This document shows positions 1 through 13,400 of a stretch of 64,000 nt of DNA, in pieces. The stretch spans positions 25,166,056-25,230,055 of the forward strand of contig OX359270.1 of assembly GCA_947179155.2 (NCBI GenBank). The letters are read 5' to 3'. Position 1 is the first letter of the stretch; every line of letters starts with the position of its first letter. A program made the position numbers and the translations under genes. This DNA is from Hedera helix (Eukaryota > Streptophyta > Magnoliopsida > Apiales > Araliaceae). Under the pieces are notes generated by a model. The model worked only from the letters and a program-made list of their open reading frames with translations. It made no database searches and was not told where the DNA came from.

Positions 1-668
1 CATTACTAGATGCCGTTCACTGTTTATAATTTTATAATATGATTTTAAAATTATTGTCAACATAATAATAACCTATAGGGTCACACACTTAGAACGTAAT
101 TAAAAGGGAATTAATTTAAATTGTAAGTATTTTAAATATGTCAATATGATTGATAGTATTTAAAAATTACGAATTTAAATTAATAGGATAATTTGTATAT
201 ATGTATATTAATTAAGTAAGACTTAATTAAAATATAATATATATAAATTCGGATTTTATTTTTCTATTTATTTTAGGTTTTAGTTAATTCCTATTAACTA
301 CTATATATATGATATATCAGTAGTCTAAAAGTCACGTAAGGAAAAACTAAAACCCTAGCCGCTTTCAGAAAGAGGCTAGAGAGAAAAATAGGTTAGAAAT
401 CCTGATCTTGGTGGCTAGTACCGCAGTTCATTTTGCTGCAGATCGTGGGACGATTAGCGGGACGTTCGTGTGGATACCGTAGAGACGCAGTCGCTGGATT
501 GCGTTGAAGATTCGAAGCCGTTCCAGAATTCCATCGTCTCCTGTTCATCTCGGATAATCGGTAAAATAATCTAAACCTCTGAATTAATCTGTTTTCGCTT
601 GGATCCTGTCTTAGGGTTTCGTAATAGTTTTAAAATTCCGCTGTTTTCACTGTGTTGAAGCCCTAACA
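1..668 (+). mobile_element. right part of a copia-type LTR (solo or 3' LTR)
   Basis: The stretch has the layout of a plant Ty1/copia LTR. An AT-rich part is followed by a TATA-like stretch near 300-316, then a GC-richer R/U5-like leader with CCCTAG near 350. It ends in CCCTAACA at 668. No primer-binding site follows, so this is a 3' LTR or a solo LTR on the plus strand. Its left end lies outside the window, so no target-site duplication can be checked. Family assignment comes from general appearance, not from coding sequence. Confidence 0.45.
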
Positions 669-699
669 TGTTCTGCATATGAAGACATTAATGATATAA

Positions 700-860
700 T
701 GTGTGGAGAAAAGTAGATCACAGAGGAAAAGTTCGAGTACAAAGAAGAAAATCTTTGTTGCTGATGCAACTGGAAGCACTGGGAAGAGGATTGTTGAGCA
801 GCTGCTGGCCAAGTGTTTGCTGTTAAGGCTGTTGTGTCGCCGATAAGGGTAAATCTAGCT
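700..860 (+). pseudogene. fragment of a chloroplast-type NAD(P)-binding Rossmann-fold gene (At2g34460-like)
   Basis: The frame through 760-815 reads KKKIFVADATGSTGKRIVEQ followed by LLAK. This is the N-terminal nucleotide-binding strand and GxxGxxG loop of the atypical short-chain dehydrogenase family that includes Arabidopsis At2g34460 and Tic62. The first glycine of the loop is Asp here. After LLAK a one-base loss shifts the frame: FAVKA is readable in the next frame, and the original frame stops at 844-846. A possible 5' splice site (GGTAAAT) follows near 848, so the piece may be one exon of a genomic copy. No further exon was found downstream. A stop lies just upstream, so there is no start or transit peptide. 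It is a dead fragment. Family recognition is from memory of the motif, not a search. Confidence 0.6.
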
Positions 861-2590
861 TTTCAGTGAACAATCATGATCTTCAATATGTGAGTATTGA
901 AATCTGTTAGGGCCACATGATAGTTGGAAATTGGATTTCAGTTCATTGCTTAATTTTGTTGTGCAAGTAGAAATATTGATAATTACAATTTTCTATAGTA
1001 TGTAGAAGGATAGTCCTTATTTTCAATATAACATAAGATAGACAGGTAATCTGTCTTGAGCTGCTTGGAGTGCATAAGCTTTGATTTTGCAGCAAGACAA
1101 AATGTTAATTTTTCACAGCAGCTTTAGGTAATGCTAAAGCATTTGCTGTATTTAGTACTGTACTTATGCAGTAAACATATTACCTTGTGTTGGCACTATA
1201 AAAACCGTTTGCATCATCAGAGTCCAATTTCTGAAGTTCATAAGTTACATATTTATTGGTCAATGGTGCGATAATGCTTCGTGAATGGTTCATGGCTGCT
1301 GCCTATCGTGCAATACCATGAGAACCTAATGGCGGAATTATTTTGGGAATTACCAAGTTATGGCACAATTAGAAGTCCAAGCCAAATAACCAATGTTACC
1401 TACATCGTGATTCGATGCAGTACGTGAAATGAACTCGACTTTTCGTTGTATGAAGTACAGTAGGGGAAGTAAGTTTGTTTTTTTAAATCACATAGCTGAT
1501 ACAAAATATATTTATATGGAATGTGGTACGTTGAGAATAATTTTTTTAAAATGTATTGTTAAAACTAGTTGACATACAATTAAACCAAGTCATTGCCTTC
1601 ACACGCACAATGCGCTCATCTGGCTACGTTAGGTGACATTTCCAATAATATTCATTTACATATTAAGGTTTGTAGTAGAGCACTCTAAATTTATTCATGT
1701 AATTATTATATTTTGTAAATATCCTAGATATTTTAGAGGATGATTCTAGATAGTGAATAATAAAGTTGTAATCATACTTGTCCAATAGAAGTTTTAGTAC
1801 ATGAGAGAAAAAGGTTTTGGATTGCCACATCTGATATTTTGGAACAAAAGTGTGACATGTTTTGGAATGTTTGTATCAAAATGCAATTTAGTAATTTTTT
1901 TTAATTTTTAATTTTGTTTTGAGCCAGAGTCCAAAAATGCTTTCGTATGAGATTTGTATACATATAAAAATTATTTTTTAATTCTCAGTAATCCTTGTGA
2001 CTTATGAAACGGATAACGGATAACGACTAAGGATTCAGGAATGATCGCAACTTAAAACAACACACATACCAATTTGGGAGAGATGAATTAGAAGATAGAA
2101 TTTAGGTGGCGGAAGAATAGATTTGAGATGAGGGGAGGAAGAGGGAGAAGGGACGTGATAAGACCCACAACTTGTGAGTTCCATTCAGTTATTTATAACA
2201 AATAACAAGTTTCAATCGACAAATAACAAATATGTATTTCTATTTGTTTGAACTTTTTAAAAAAAAATATTGTTTGTATTTGTTTGAACTTTTTAAGAAA
2301 AAATACATATTTAACAGATATTATTAATTAAATACGTATTTGTTTGAACTTTAAAAAAAATAATATGTATTTATTTTATTTTAGACAATAAATTATGAAA
2401 TTTATAAAACTCATAAAAATAAAATTAAATATATCTAATACATAGAATTTTGTTTCATACCACGTAGTGCAACAAAAGAACTTCTAGCGGCATAAGTTTT
2501 AGTGCAATTAATTCAAGTCATTAATTATTTAAGTCTAAGATATGGTTGCTGGAATAATATTCCTAGCAATCGGTTGTTATGGATGAATTT

Positions 2591-2591
<1 letters not shown>
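861..2591. other. intergenic, no gene recognised
   Basis: AT-rich sequence with no long open frame and no recognisable protein in either strand. A short frame around 1325-1440 gives a peptide-like stretch that I could not place. Nothing here has LTR ends or target-site duplications that I could see. Confidence 0.6.

Positions 2592-2635
<44 letters not shown>
2592..2635. repeat. (TA)n microsatellite
   Basis: About 44 bp of uninterrupted TA dinucleotides. Confidence 0.95.
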
Positions 2636-2638
<3 letters not shown>

Positions 2639-3466
2639 CCTAACGATCTGGATTTCATAGCAATTATTGGAAATTTTCTCATCTGTCCCTTTACAACCTC
2701 CATCATGGCATGCCTTCAGCTGTGATTCAAGACAAATGTTTTAGTACTTATAGCCAGGGAATAGCTACTATTTCCTCTAGAGGAACTGGTCATGTTTTTA
2801 TTCATTTCCCTTTTGGCAGTAAAACTGGTTTTCAAATGCAAAATTCTCATCTCGGTGAGCTCACTCTCTTGCCTGTTCTTTCTCTACCAAGTTGTCCTAC
2901 TTCATCTTTCATGATAAACTAGCCAAATCCACAACCATCAACTCCTATAACTCTATCTGAGAAGAATTGGACAAGGAAATAGTAATCAATGTTGCATCCT
3001 CAAATGTAGTAATGGTGTCAGTCCCATCTGGTGGTGATGTTGCAGTTTTTCTCAGTTCTCCCATACACCCCAATTTACAGCCTCCCTTGTCGTAAATATG
3101 TGGGAGCACCTAATGAGATATAATCCTTATGGTAATGTCTTGCTGCCATCAATAAGTGGAGAACAAGGTGTCTCTTTCTTGAGAAATGGGACAAGTTCAA
3201 TATTTTAATAAGGGCAAGGAGAGGAGCTCAGTATGAATGGTACAGTCGAGAGTAAACAATCAAGACCTCACCTCCTTCATTTTGAGTAAGAATTCAAAGT
3301 TTTACCTAATTGTAGTCGAGGTAGCTTGAAGTGAGTCCAAGATAAGCGGCAAGTTCCCACGGAAACTAGTACCAGAAGCCAATTAAGCCAACCTTGACCA
3401 GAAACAACACTTGAAAGGGGATCAAGTTCAGTTAGGGCTGACTTCAGAACTGAAGGAATACAAGGA
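2636..3466. other. unassigned target DNA left of the copia element
   Basis: This is the left half of the locus into which the copia element C1 was inserted; its right half is 39699-39938. Only a 70-codon frame (2710-2922) is open and it shows no motif. The two halves joined may be the 3' part of an older decayed LTR element: the right half ends in a purine-rich AGAGGGAGGGAATTG followed by TGTCAAGCCCC, which looks like a polypurine tract plus LTR start. This is weak inference. Confidence 0.35.
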
Positions 3467-3471
3467 TTTCC

Positions 3472-3532
3472 AGAAGGAAACGGTTTTCAAATAAATTAAT
3501 AATGTTTACTTTTAAAAATTATTATCCCAAAA
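3472..3532 (-). repeat. C1 3' LTR, outer 61 bp
   Basis: Matches the start of the right LTR (GGAAACGRTTTTCAAATAAA and onward). It is cut off at 3532 by insertion of G1. The last five bases CAAAA (3528-3532) are repeated at 32194-32198. Confidence 0.9.
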
Positions 3533-5641
3533 TGTAATACCCACTGAAAAATTATAATATTAAAATATTTTATTTGGACTTTATTTTATGTTTGGGTCAA
3601 ATTTATATTGGCTAATAATAAATAATGAGTAACATTTATTTGGTCAAGGTGGACTTTCAACTAATTGGGTCTAATTTATATTTAAATATAATTTTTATAT
3701 GTGTAATTTGAATTTTATTAGAATTAGGATAGTTGCTAAAATAAATAAATAAATAATAAAACCTAATCCTATCATATATTCCATAATACGAAACCGTGGA
3801 TGTAAGAGTCAGTTTTGAGCTCTCATCAGTAGCGGTGGAGGAGAAGAAAAAATAAACGGAATAACTATTTTAGCCAAGATAAAATCTTTATGCTATTTGT
3901 AAATATCTTATATATGTATATCAAATGCCTAAAACTGATTGCAAACAAAAAGTTACCCACATCAAGGCAGAATTTGTAATAGGTGTAATAGGTGTTGTAT
4001 GGATTTTATATTAATATATTTCATGTTCTAGAGTAATTGATATTTTGAACTAATGCATCTATGTTATAATAATTATATAAATAGATACATAATGTTGTGC
4101 AAATCAAATTAGGATGAACAAACATGGAACTTAAGGTAATATATTTTGTAATTATTAATTAGTTATTTTTTTTTGGTAAAAGAATCCTATATGAAAATTA
4201 TATATTTTTCCGAATTGATAAAGTTTGTAGCTAATGTGTAAATACATATGTTTAACTTTGGTAAAATTTTGCTTAGCATGGAAGGATAGATTGCGAGGTG
4301 GTATAATAATTATATTAGTATTGCAGATTGTGAAATTTGTATATAGTCATTTAGAATGAATGTTCTAGCCATGAATGTGTGTTGTATGAGCTTTAAGAAA
4401 TATAAAAGTTTAACATAATATAATAATAAGAGTTAATAAAATTATAATTATAATTAACAATTTAACTCTTAATTTATTTATTTATTACTATTTTGTTTAA
4501 ATAGTTCGGACGAAGGGAAATTAACAAGTCATATTTGGAATATAATTTGGGTATTACATTACTTACTCCAGGTACGGATTCCGTACTCCTTCAGCGATAT
4601 TCTTGTTAAATATAATTAGTTCATTTTGTTTCTTGTTTTGAATTTCGTTATTGTTTCACATAATTGTTCCTTGTGAAATTAATATGATAGGTTCATGTTG
4701 GTGTTATATAGAACTCATTTTTGTCCTCTTTGTAGTATTGTATCATGTGTAGTGATTATTTTTGATTCTGTAGAATGTACATGTTAATTTATTTTGGAGA
4801 CTTGGTATTGATTCGTTTCAATTTAATATGTACACTTAGAACCATTTTGTTGATATTATATCGCATGTGTTGTGACATGATATCTTTATTAGATTATAAC
4901 ATAGGGTATACCTGAGCTATAACCACCTATGGGGGTACCACAGACATGTCTCTTGGCACCGAAACATGACACCTTCCGTGACGGTGTGATCAGTCTATAG
5001 TGTCTCCATTTTGTGTTTTGGTGGGCGATGGCCAAATTTTGTGTTTTGTTGTGGGAGGCGTATGGGTCAACCCTAGTTTCTGTTCTGTTCTGTTTTGCGG
5101 ATTGGTAATGTTTGTGCCAAACACACCTTCCAATTTTTCATGCATTTGGACTTGCGATCCAATGCCTGATTTACCTGCACGACATTATTTTGCCTGTGTG
5201 GCATTATTTTGTTTGCGTGGTACTATTTTGACTTGTCTTTGTGGCAAAGTATATTTCTGTTATGTTTAAGCTTGGTATGAAATAACACCCATCCCTTTTG
5301 ATTCAGCCTATTATTTCGTTGTGTTAGTTTTGTTCGTTTCAGTTCAATTAATGGCATTAATTGTTTCAATTCATTATTTTGAACTCTATATCCGTACTGG
5401 GCATTTGGCTTATGCTGTGTTTTTCTTCCGGCATGTAATCAGGGGAATTAAGGACAAGTGTGATGAGAGCACCCCTTTATATAGTGGCTTAGATATATTT
5501 TATGTTAGGTTGTGGTTTGACTTATGACATTTATCAGTTATTAGAGTTTTTCATTTTGGTAAGATAAAGTTTTTGATTTATTTTATAATTTTGTTATATT
5601 TTGTGAGTAACCTCTTTCTAATTCGGGAAGGGGGTATTACA
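3533..5641 (+). repeat. G1 left LTR
   Basis: TGTAATACCCAC to GGGGTATTACA, 2109 bp, TG...CA ends. It aligns along its length with 30012-32193, with many small differences. Confidence 0.92.
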
Positions 5642-5645
5642 GAGT

Positions 5646-5657
5646 TGGTATCAGAGC
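5646..5657 (+). promoter_or_regulatory. G1 primer-binding site (tRNA-Met)
   Basis: TGGTATCAGAGC, the perfect 12-base complement of the 3' end of plant initiator tRNA-Met, four bases after the LTR end. Confidence 0.92.
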
Positions 5658-5822
5658 CAAGTTCTTTCTTGTAGAAAACATATTTAGGTTTGACCTGTGA
5701 GTTATGGGTAGACTTATGTGTTAGGTTTTTGTTCCATTTATTATTCTGTTTTGCTATCATGCCAGTTATATTTGAATTTGTCTATAATTTATTTTGCTTT
5801 TATTCATTGATTTCTTTCTTAG

Positions 5823-6540
5823 ATGGCTTGTAGATCTGCTAGAGTTACTAGGAGGAGAGGTAATGATGGGGGAAGTGATGAGGGTCAGCCCAATGAGCAA
5901 CCTAAAAATCAAATTAATGCTCAATTGGCTGCCTTGGTGAATCAAGCGATTAATCAGGTTTTACCGCAAGTGGTGGCACAGGTTGTTCAGGCAATACAGC
6001 AGCCGCCAGAAAATCCTGAGCAGGGGAACCCAGAACATAATGGTCCACATATAAATGAAGAGGAAGGGAATGTAGATGGTCCTGATCAGCCGGTGGCTCC
6101 GATGTATATATGGTTGGAAAGGTTTCAAAAGCAGAAACTGCATACATTTAGTTCAGCTCCGACTCCAATAGATGTAGAGAATTTGATTGCCCATCTAGAG
6201 AAGATCTTTGATGTGTTGGGGTGCTCAGATAATCAGAAGGTGTTGCTTGCAGCTTATAAGCTAGAGGGGGATGCACAGAGATGGTGGAAGGTGATGAAAA
6301 CAACAAAATGTAGTGGATATACTGAGAGACTTAGTTGGGCAGAGTTTTGTGAGGTCTTTTTTCAGCAATTCTTCCCTGCTGCTGATAAAGAGGCATATGA
6401 TAGATAATATCTATCTATTCGACAAAAAGATGATGAGTCAATTACAGATTTTATGACGAGATTTACTAGTTTGGCTGGCTTTGCGGGAACCTCTGCAGGG
6501 ACTGCAGCGGAACAGGCAAAAAAGTTTAAGTGAAGAATTC
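5823..6540 (+). pseudogene. gag: G1 gag, N-terminal part
   Basis: Starts MACRSARVTRRRG with an acidic/Gln-rich N-terminus. It continues into the retrotransposon gag capsid region (WLERFQKQK, then LIAHLEKIFDVLGCSD and DAQRWWKVM, about residues 100-175), typical of Tekay gag. TAA at 6405-6407 replaces an expected Gln codon, and TGA at 6531-6533 probably replaces Trp. N1 inserts at 6541. N1 plus its extra TSD adds 7500 bp, so the reading register is kept and gag resumes at 14046. Confidence 0.88.
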
Positions 6541-7113
6541 ATTACTGTGACGCCCCCAAATCTGGGCCCACACAGCCCAAACTTGAGTCGTCAAAAGACT
6601 ACAACAAAATTATTACAACAAAGCACAACGTACTACAATACAGTGTATAATAATACACAACTAAGTCTTCACTATTATTGCCACACTATTTTACAAAACG
6701 TGAAGACTATGATAACTATTCCTCGGACCCTCACTCCATTCCCCGGCTAGACCCTGTTATGTTTTCATTTCCTGTTGAAAAACAATGGAACAAAAGAAAG
6801 GGTGAGCTCAAATAGCCCAGTAAGAAATATCATGACTAAGATAATGACGAATAAATTATCATTAGCCTTCAACAGTTGAGTTCTTGATAGAATACAATAG
6901 ACTACAAGGTTTATATCAAAAACTGTAGTTAAATTCTTAAACAATGTTCAGATCAATAATAGCAGCGGAATGAGCAATCTATTAGAAGAATAATGCAGAC
7001 TATAATGTCCACTCGCTTCTCTTTTTCGTAAAAACATCATCAACTTTTATTATCTGAAATACCATTAGTCATGATAATATAAATTCACAGTTCCTGATCA
7101 TAATCATGCACAT

Positions 7114-7340
7114 CAACAGTTCATCTTTGCACTACGGGCCAAAGATATTCAATATAGCACCAACGGTCATGATTATACCAGATTCAGCCTTTGGTCATAA
7201 TCATACCAAACAACAGTTCATCTTTGCACTACGGGCCAAAGATATTCAATATAGTACCAACGGTCATGATTATACCAGATTCAGCCTTTGGTCATAATCA
7301 TACCAAACAACAGTTCATCTTTGCACTACGGGCCAAAGAG
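7114..7340. repeat. 97-bp tandem repeat in N1 left LTR, about 2.3 copies
   Basis: Units start at 7114, 7211 and 7308 (CAACAGTTCATCTTTGCACT). The array is repeated in the right LTR at 11002-11228. The N2 copy has one unit fewer. Confidence 0.92.
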
Positions 7341-7850
7341 AACATTCACCACGTGCCATAAAAGACACCGAACAGATGTATCGCCTTTAACCTATTATAT
7401 CGCCTTTAACCTATCATCTGTTCAACAAATATATCACATCTGTGCCCCCGGCCACAGATATTCACAACAGCTTGATTCTTGAAGATTAGTTCAAATGATA
7501 GTGAGACAATTGATGAACAGAAGAAATAGGATAAACAATAAATATCGAAAGTTTACTTTGTGCAGATTCAAATAATGTCCAAATGATCAACATGATGTGG
7601 AGTGAAATTTAAAAATGATATTCAAGATCCACAGTTCAGAATAACGGTTACAGTTCAATAGAAAGGTTCAGAAAATAGGAAGGTTCAGTTGAAATAATGA
7701 AGTTCAACTATTTTGGAACATATAATATTTTCAGGAATTATAGAAGCAATAGTTCCATAATAAATTTCGATTTAGGAGTACGAAAGAAAATAATAACCCT
7801 TACCGTAGCAGGTTTGATTAACAAAAGGTGAAGGAAATTAATACAAAGGG

Positions 7851-8125
7851 TTATTCACCAACAGGCGGCAATCCGCTCCGTAAGGTTATTCCCACAATTT
7901 AATAGAATTTGAGTACAAAGAGTTATTCACCAAACAGGCGGCAATCCGCTCCGTAAGGTTATTCCCACAATTTAATAGAATTTGAGTACAAAGAGTTATT
8001 CACCAAACAGGCGGCAATCCGCTCCGTAAGGTTATTCTCAGAGATTAAAAATTGAATGAATACGAAAGGTTATTCACCAACAGGCGGCAATCCGCTCCGT
8101 AAGGTTATTCCCACAATTTAATACA
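7851..8125. repeat. 73-bp tandem repeat in N1 left LTR, about 4 copies
   Basis: Units begin TTATTCACC at 7851, 7923, 7996 and 8070 and share AGGCGGCAATCCGCTCCGTA. They also occur at 11739-12013 in the right LTR. Confidence 0.92.
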
Positions 8126-9000
8126 TGGAAATAAAAGGCACGTCTTATGAGTAAGGAAGAAACAATATTATTATCGAGAATCAAATAATGATAATCCCTT
8201 ACCATAGTATGTTTGAATAATGGAAGATGAAAAAGATGGTATCCCTTACCGTAGTAAGTTTTAATAATAGAAGATGAAAGAATATGACATTCCTTACCGT
8301 AATAAATTTAAGAGTGTGAAAAGAATGATATTCCTTACCTTGATATTGTGAAACAAGTTTATAGCCGAACAAATCCTTCCTTGTTTGTAGCAGTAAGGAA
8401 TCTGACTTTTGAGTCTTCTAGAGTTTTTAAAATCTCTTCATGCTTTTAAAATAATGTTACTCTCGGAAAGATAGACGGCATAGACTCAAGAATCACTCAA
8501 TTCGGAGTTAATATGAATGAGTTATGAATTTTCAAAACTAAGACTGAAAATAGTGACGAAAATCAGAATAGGTTACGGTTTTTAGTATTTTAAGACATGA
8601 AGATGATTTCAGATGACTTTTCTTCCTTCTTCAAAGTTGTAGAGGACGAAAAACTGAAGAGACAGGCTTTTAATTCATTAAATTCTGACAAATAATGAAT
8701 TTACTACGATTTTTCGAAAGAGTTGCTGTACATAAGAAAATTCTACTCGGGAATTCAAAGAAGAATGCAAAAGATTTCAAAACTAGGAATGACTTAAGAA
8801 CACTTAGAGAGAACTTACACAAAAAGTATTTAGAGAGAGAAAGAAAGAACAAGTAAGGAAGTTTATGAAAAATCCTTAAGTTAAGACTTCTATTTATAGC
8901 CAAAAATCTTATCATTCATTTAATCTAAACCATTCATTTAAAGATCATCTTTTAATCTACACCATCCATTTCAAATATTATATTATCTTTAATCTACATC

Positions 9001-9340
9001 ATTCATTTCATATCACCTAATAATCACCTAACTTTATATTATAAACAAATCAATTCAATTATTCAACAATAATTCACACTTTAATCTACACCATTCATTT
9101 CATATCACCTAATAATCACCTAACTTTATATTATAAACAAATCAATTCAATTATTCAACAATAATTCACACTTTAATCTACACCATTCATTTCATATCAC
9201 CTAATAATCACCTAACTTTATATTATAAACAAATCAATTCAATTATTCAACAATAATTCACACTTTAATCTACACCATTCTTTTCATATCACCTAATAAT
9301 CACCTAACTTTATATTATAAACAAATAACTTTATCAATTC
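9001..9340. repeat. 92-bp tandem repeat in N1 left LTR, about 3.7 copies
   Basis: Units start at 9001, 9093, 9185 and 9277 (ATTCATTTCATATCACCTAA). Same array at 12889-13228 in the right LTR. Confidence 0.92.
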
Positions 9341-10152
9341 AATTATTATGACTAATTGTTATAAATACAGTATAGTTAGCTCTTAGATATCAAGTCAATT
9401 AATTAATGAAATACAACTGTTTAAATAATACCGTAATAGAGATAACAATAATGCAGAAGGTATGTAAAAGAAAAATACGTTACTGTGTCATGACAATTAT
9501 TGATTCAATAATGTGAATTACTGTGCATATGTTACTGTGACAATTATTAGGTTCAATAATTTTAAAAACAGTGCAGCAACAATTATTGACTCAATGATAT
9601 AAAATACAGTGTAATGACAATTATTAAATCAATAATGCAAAATACTGTGTAACAACAATTATTGAATTGATAATATAAAATATTATGCAGTGACAATTAT
9701 CGATGAAATGATGCGTAACAGTTACGGTGTCAATTATCAGACCAATAATATGAGACACTATGCAATACCGTGTGTTACTGTAGAGTACCGTGTGCTACAG
9801 AAAATACCAAAAACTACCGTATGCTACTATTCTTTTATCACTGGTATTTTAACAGTTCCGTTGACTATTTTTATTTAAAAATGTTATTTCTGTCGTTTTC
9901 TATATCCGACAAATATTCCGTTGTGGGGTCCACCAATAATTTGTTATTTCGGCGCCGTCGTACGACACGAATATTCCCCGACCAAACGAATATTCCCCGA
10001 CAAAGCGAATATTGTCCGACAAAATAAAATTTGCACATAACATCCTTAACTTTTAACTTTATCGATTTAACCACTTACTGTTTCAAAAAAAAAAAAAATA
10101 TATATATGAAGAAAAATTAAATTTTGTATTTCATAAAATTCGGGGTCTTACA

Positions 10153-10167
10153 ACCTCCCCTCCTTAT
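10153..10167 (-). promoter_or_regulatory. N1 polypurine tract
   Basis: The minus strand reads ATAAGGAGGGGAGGT, directly before the 3' LTR. This is where plus-strand DNA synthesis would be primed. Confidence 0.85.
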
Positions 10168-10419
10168 GAAATTTCGTCCCCGAAATTGACGTACCGGACA
10201 TTTCATAGTTATTCTCCTGATTTTCAGATGTCATACTAAACTGTGGTCACAAAATAATTGTTAGTTCAAACAAACTGACTCATCACTTCCTGTTCCTACA
10301 TTCAAATCGATTCGTTAGATAACAAAATCTAATTTAGGTAGGACATACTAGTGACTGATTCTATTCGTCTCTCTCCTCCTAGTTCTACCCCAGATCTCCA
10401 TTAAAGACCATATCCCTAA

Positions 10420-10431
10420 GCTCTGATACCA
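10420..10431 (-). promoter_or_regulatory. N1 primer-binding site (tRNA-Met)
   Basis: The minus strand reads TGGTATCAGAGC, two bases inside the right LTR. It is a perfect match to the initiator tRNA-Met complement. Confidence 0.9.
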
Positions 10432-10433
10432 AC

Positions 10434-13400
10434 TGTGACGCCCCCAAATCTGGGCCCACACAGCCCAAACTTGAGTCGTCAAAAGACTACAACAAAATTA
10501 TTACAACAAAGCACAACGTACTACAATACAGTGTATAATAATACACAACTAAGTCTTCACTATTATTGCCACACTATTTTACAAAACGTGAAGACTATGA
10601 TAACTATTCCTCGGACCCTCACTCCATTCCCCGGCTAGACCCTGTTATGTTTTCATTTCCTGTTGAAAAACAATGGAACAAAAGAAAGGGTGAGCTCAAA
10701 TAGCCCAGTAAGAAATATCATGACTAAGATAATGACGAATAAATTATCATTAGCCTTCAACAGTTGAGTTCTTGATAGAATACAATAGACTACAAGGTTT
10801 ATATCAAAAACTGTAGTTAAATTCTTAAACAATGTTCAGATCAATAATAGCAGCGGAATGAGCAATCTATTAGAAGAATAATGCAGACTATAATGTCCAC
10901 TCGCTTCTCTTTTTCGTAAAAACATCATCAACTTTTATTATCTGAAATACCATTAGTCATGATAATATAAATTCACAGTTCCTGATCATAATCATGCACA
11001 TCAACAGTTCATCTTTGCACTACGGGCCAAAGATATTCAATATAGCACCAACGGTCATGATTATACCAGATTCAGCCTTTGGTCATAATCATACCAAACA
11101 ACAGTTCATCTTTGCACTACGGGCCAAAGATATTCAATATAGTACCAACGGTCATGATTATACCAGATTCAGCCTTTGGTCATAATCATACCAAACAACA
11201 GTTCATCTTTGCACTACGGGCCAAAGAGAACATTCACCACGTGCCATAAAAGACACCGAACAGATGTATCGCCTTTAACCTATTATATCGCCTTTAACCT
11301 ATCATCTGTTCAACAAATATATCACATCTGTGCCCCCGGCCACAGATATTCACAACAGCTTGATTCTTGAAGATTAGTTCAAATGATAGTGAGACAATTG
11401 ATGAACAGAAGAAATAGGATAAACAATAAATATCGAAAGTTTACTTTGTGCAGATTCAAATAATGTCCAAATGATCAACATGATGTGGAGTGAAATTTAA
11501 AAATGATATTCAAGATCCACAGTTCAGAATAACGGTTACAGTTCAATAGAAAGGTTCAGAAAATAGGAAGGTTCAGTTGAAATAATGAAGTTCAACTATT
11601 TTGGAACATATAATATTTTCAGGAATTATAGAAGCAATAGTTCCATAATAAATTTCGATTTAGGAGTACGAAAGAAAATAATAACCCTTACCGTAGCAGG
11701 TTTGATTAACAAAAGGTGAAGGAAATTAATACAAAGGGTTATTCACCAACAGGCGGCAATCCGCTCCGTAAGGTTATTCCCACAATTTAATAGAATTTGA
11801 GTACAAAGAGTTATTCACCAAACAGGCGGCAATCCGCTCCGTAAGGTTATTCCCACAATTTAATAGAATTTGAGTACAAAGAGTTATTCACCAAACAGGC
11901 GGCAATCCGCTCCGTAAGGTTATTCTCAGAGATTAAAAATTGAATGAATACGAAAGGTTATTCACCAACAGGCGGCAATCCGCTCCGTAAGGTTATTCCC
12001 ACAATTTAATACATGGAAATAAAAGGCACGTCTTATGAGTAAGGAAGAAACAATATTATTATCGAGAATCAAATAATGATAATCCCTTACCATAGTATGT
12101 TTGAATAATGGAAGATGAAAAAGATGGTATCCCTTACCGTAGTAAGTTTTAATAATAGAAGATGAAAGAATATGACATTCCTTACCGTAATAAATTTAAG
12201 AGTGTGAAAAGAATGATATTCCTTACCTTGATATTGTGAAACAAGTTTATAGCCGAACAAATCCTTCCTTGTTTGTAGCAGTAAGGAATCTGACTTTTGA
12301 GTCTTCTAGAGTTTTTAAAATCTCTTCATGCTTTTAAAATAATGTTACTCTCGGAAAGATAGACGGCATAGACTCAAGAATCACTCAATTCGGAGTTAAT
12401 ATGAATGAGTTATGAATTTTCAAAACTAAGACTGAAAATAGTGACGAAAATCAGAATAGGTTACGGTTTTTAGTATTTTAAGACATGAAGATGATTTCAG
12501 ATGACTTTTCTTCCTTCTTCAAAGTTGTAGAGGACGAAAAACTGAAGAGACAGGCTTTTAATTCATTAAATTCTGACAAATAATGAATTTACTACGATTT
12601 TTCGAAAGAGTTGCTGTACATAAGAAAATTCTACTCGGGAATTCAAAGAAGAATGCAAAAGATTTCAAAACTAGGAATGACTTAAGAACACTTAGAGAGA
12701 ACTTACACAAAAAGTATTTAGAGAGAGAAAGAAAGAACAAGTAAGGAAGTTTATGAAAAATCCTTAAGTTAAGACTTCTATTTATAGCCAAAAATCTTAT
12801 CATTCATTTAATCTAAACCATTCATTTAAAGATCATCTTTTAATCTACACCATCCATTTCAAATATTATATTATCTTTAATCTACATCATTCATTTCATA
12901 TCACCTAATAATCACCTAACTTTATATTATAAACAAATCAATTCAATTATTCAACAATAATTCACACTTTAATCTACACCATTCATTTCATATCACCTAA
13001 TAATCACCTAACTTTATATTATAAACAAATCAATTCAATTATTCAACAATAATTCACACTTTAATCTACACCATTCATTTCATATCACCTAATAATCACC
13101 TAACTTTATATTATAAACAAATCAATTCAATTATTCAACAATAATTCACACTTTAATCTACACCATTCTTTTCATATCACCTAATAATCACCTAACTTTA
13201 TATTATAAACAAATAACTTTATCAATTCAATTATTATGACTAATTGTTATAAATACAGTATAGTTAGCTCTTAGATATCAAGTCAATTAATTAATGAAAT
13301 ACAACTGTTTAAATAATACCGTAATAGAGATAACAATAATGCAGAAGGTATGTAAAAGAAAAATACGTTACTGTGTCATGACAATTATTGATTCAATAAT

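Larger units (their letters stand above)
6546..10152 (-). repeat. N1 left (3') LTR
   Basis: Plus strand TGTGACGCCC to GGGGTCTTACA. In element sense it starts TGTAAGACCCCG and ends GGGCGTCACA, the LTR-end style of the Tekay-like gypsy elements in this window. It contains three separate tandem-repeat arrays. The small open frames inside show no protein motif. Confidence 0.93.
10153..10433 (-). other. N1 internal domain (281 bp, non-coding)
   Basis: In element sense it runs from primer-binding site to polypurine tract, with only about 235 bp between them. There is no open frame of note and no trace of gag or pol. Confidence 0.88.

Noticed and set aside
3150..3260. HD-Zip IV START-domain-like peptide (GEQGVSFLRNG)
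   Set aside because: Only a few residues match. Neighbouring sequence has stops and no further similarity.
7851..8125. CRISPR-like array
   Set aside because: Four 73-bp near-identical units without variable spacers, inside an LTR of a plant element. It is a simple tandem repeat.
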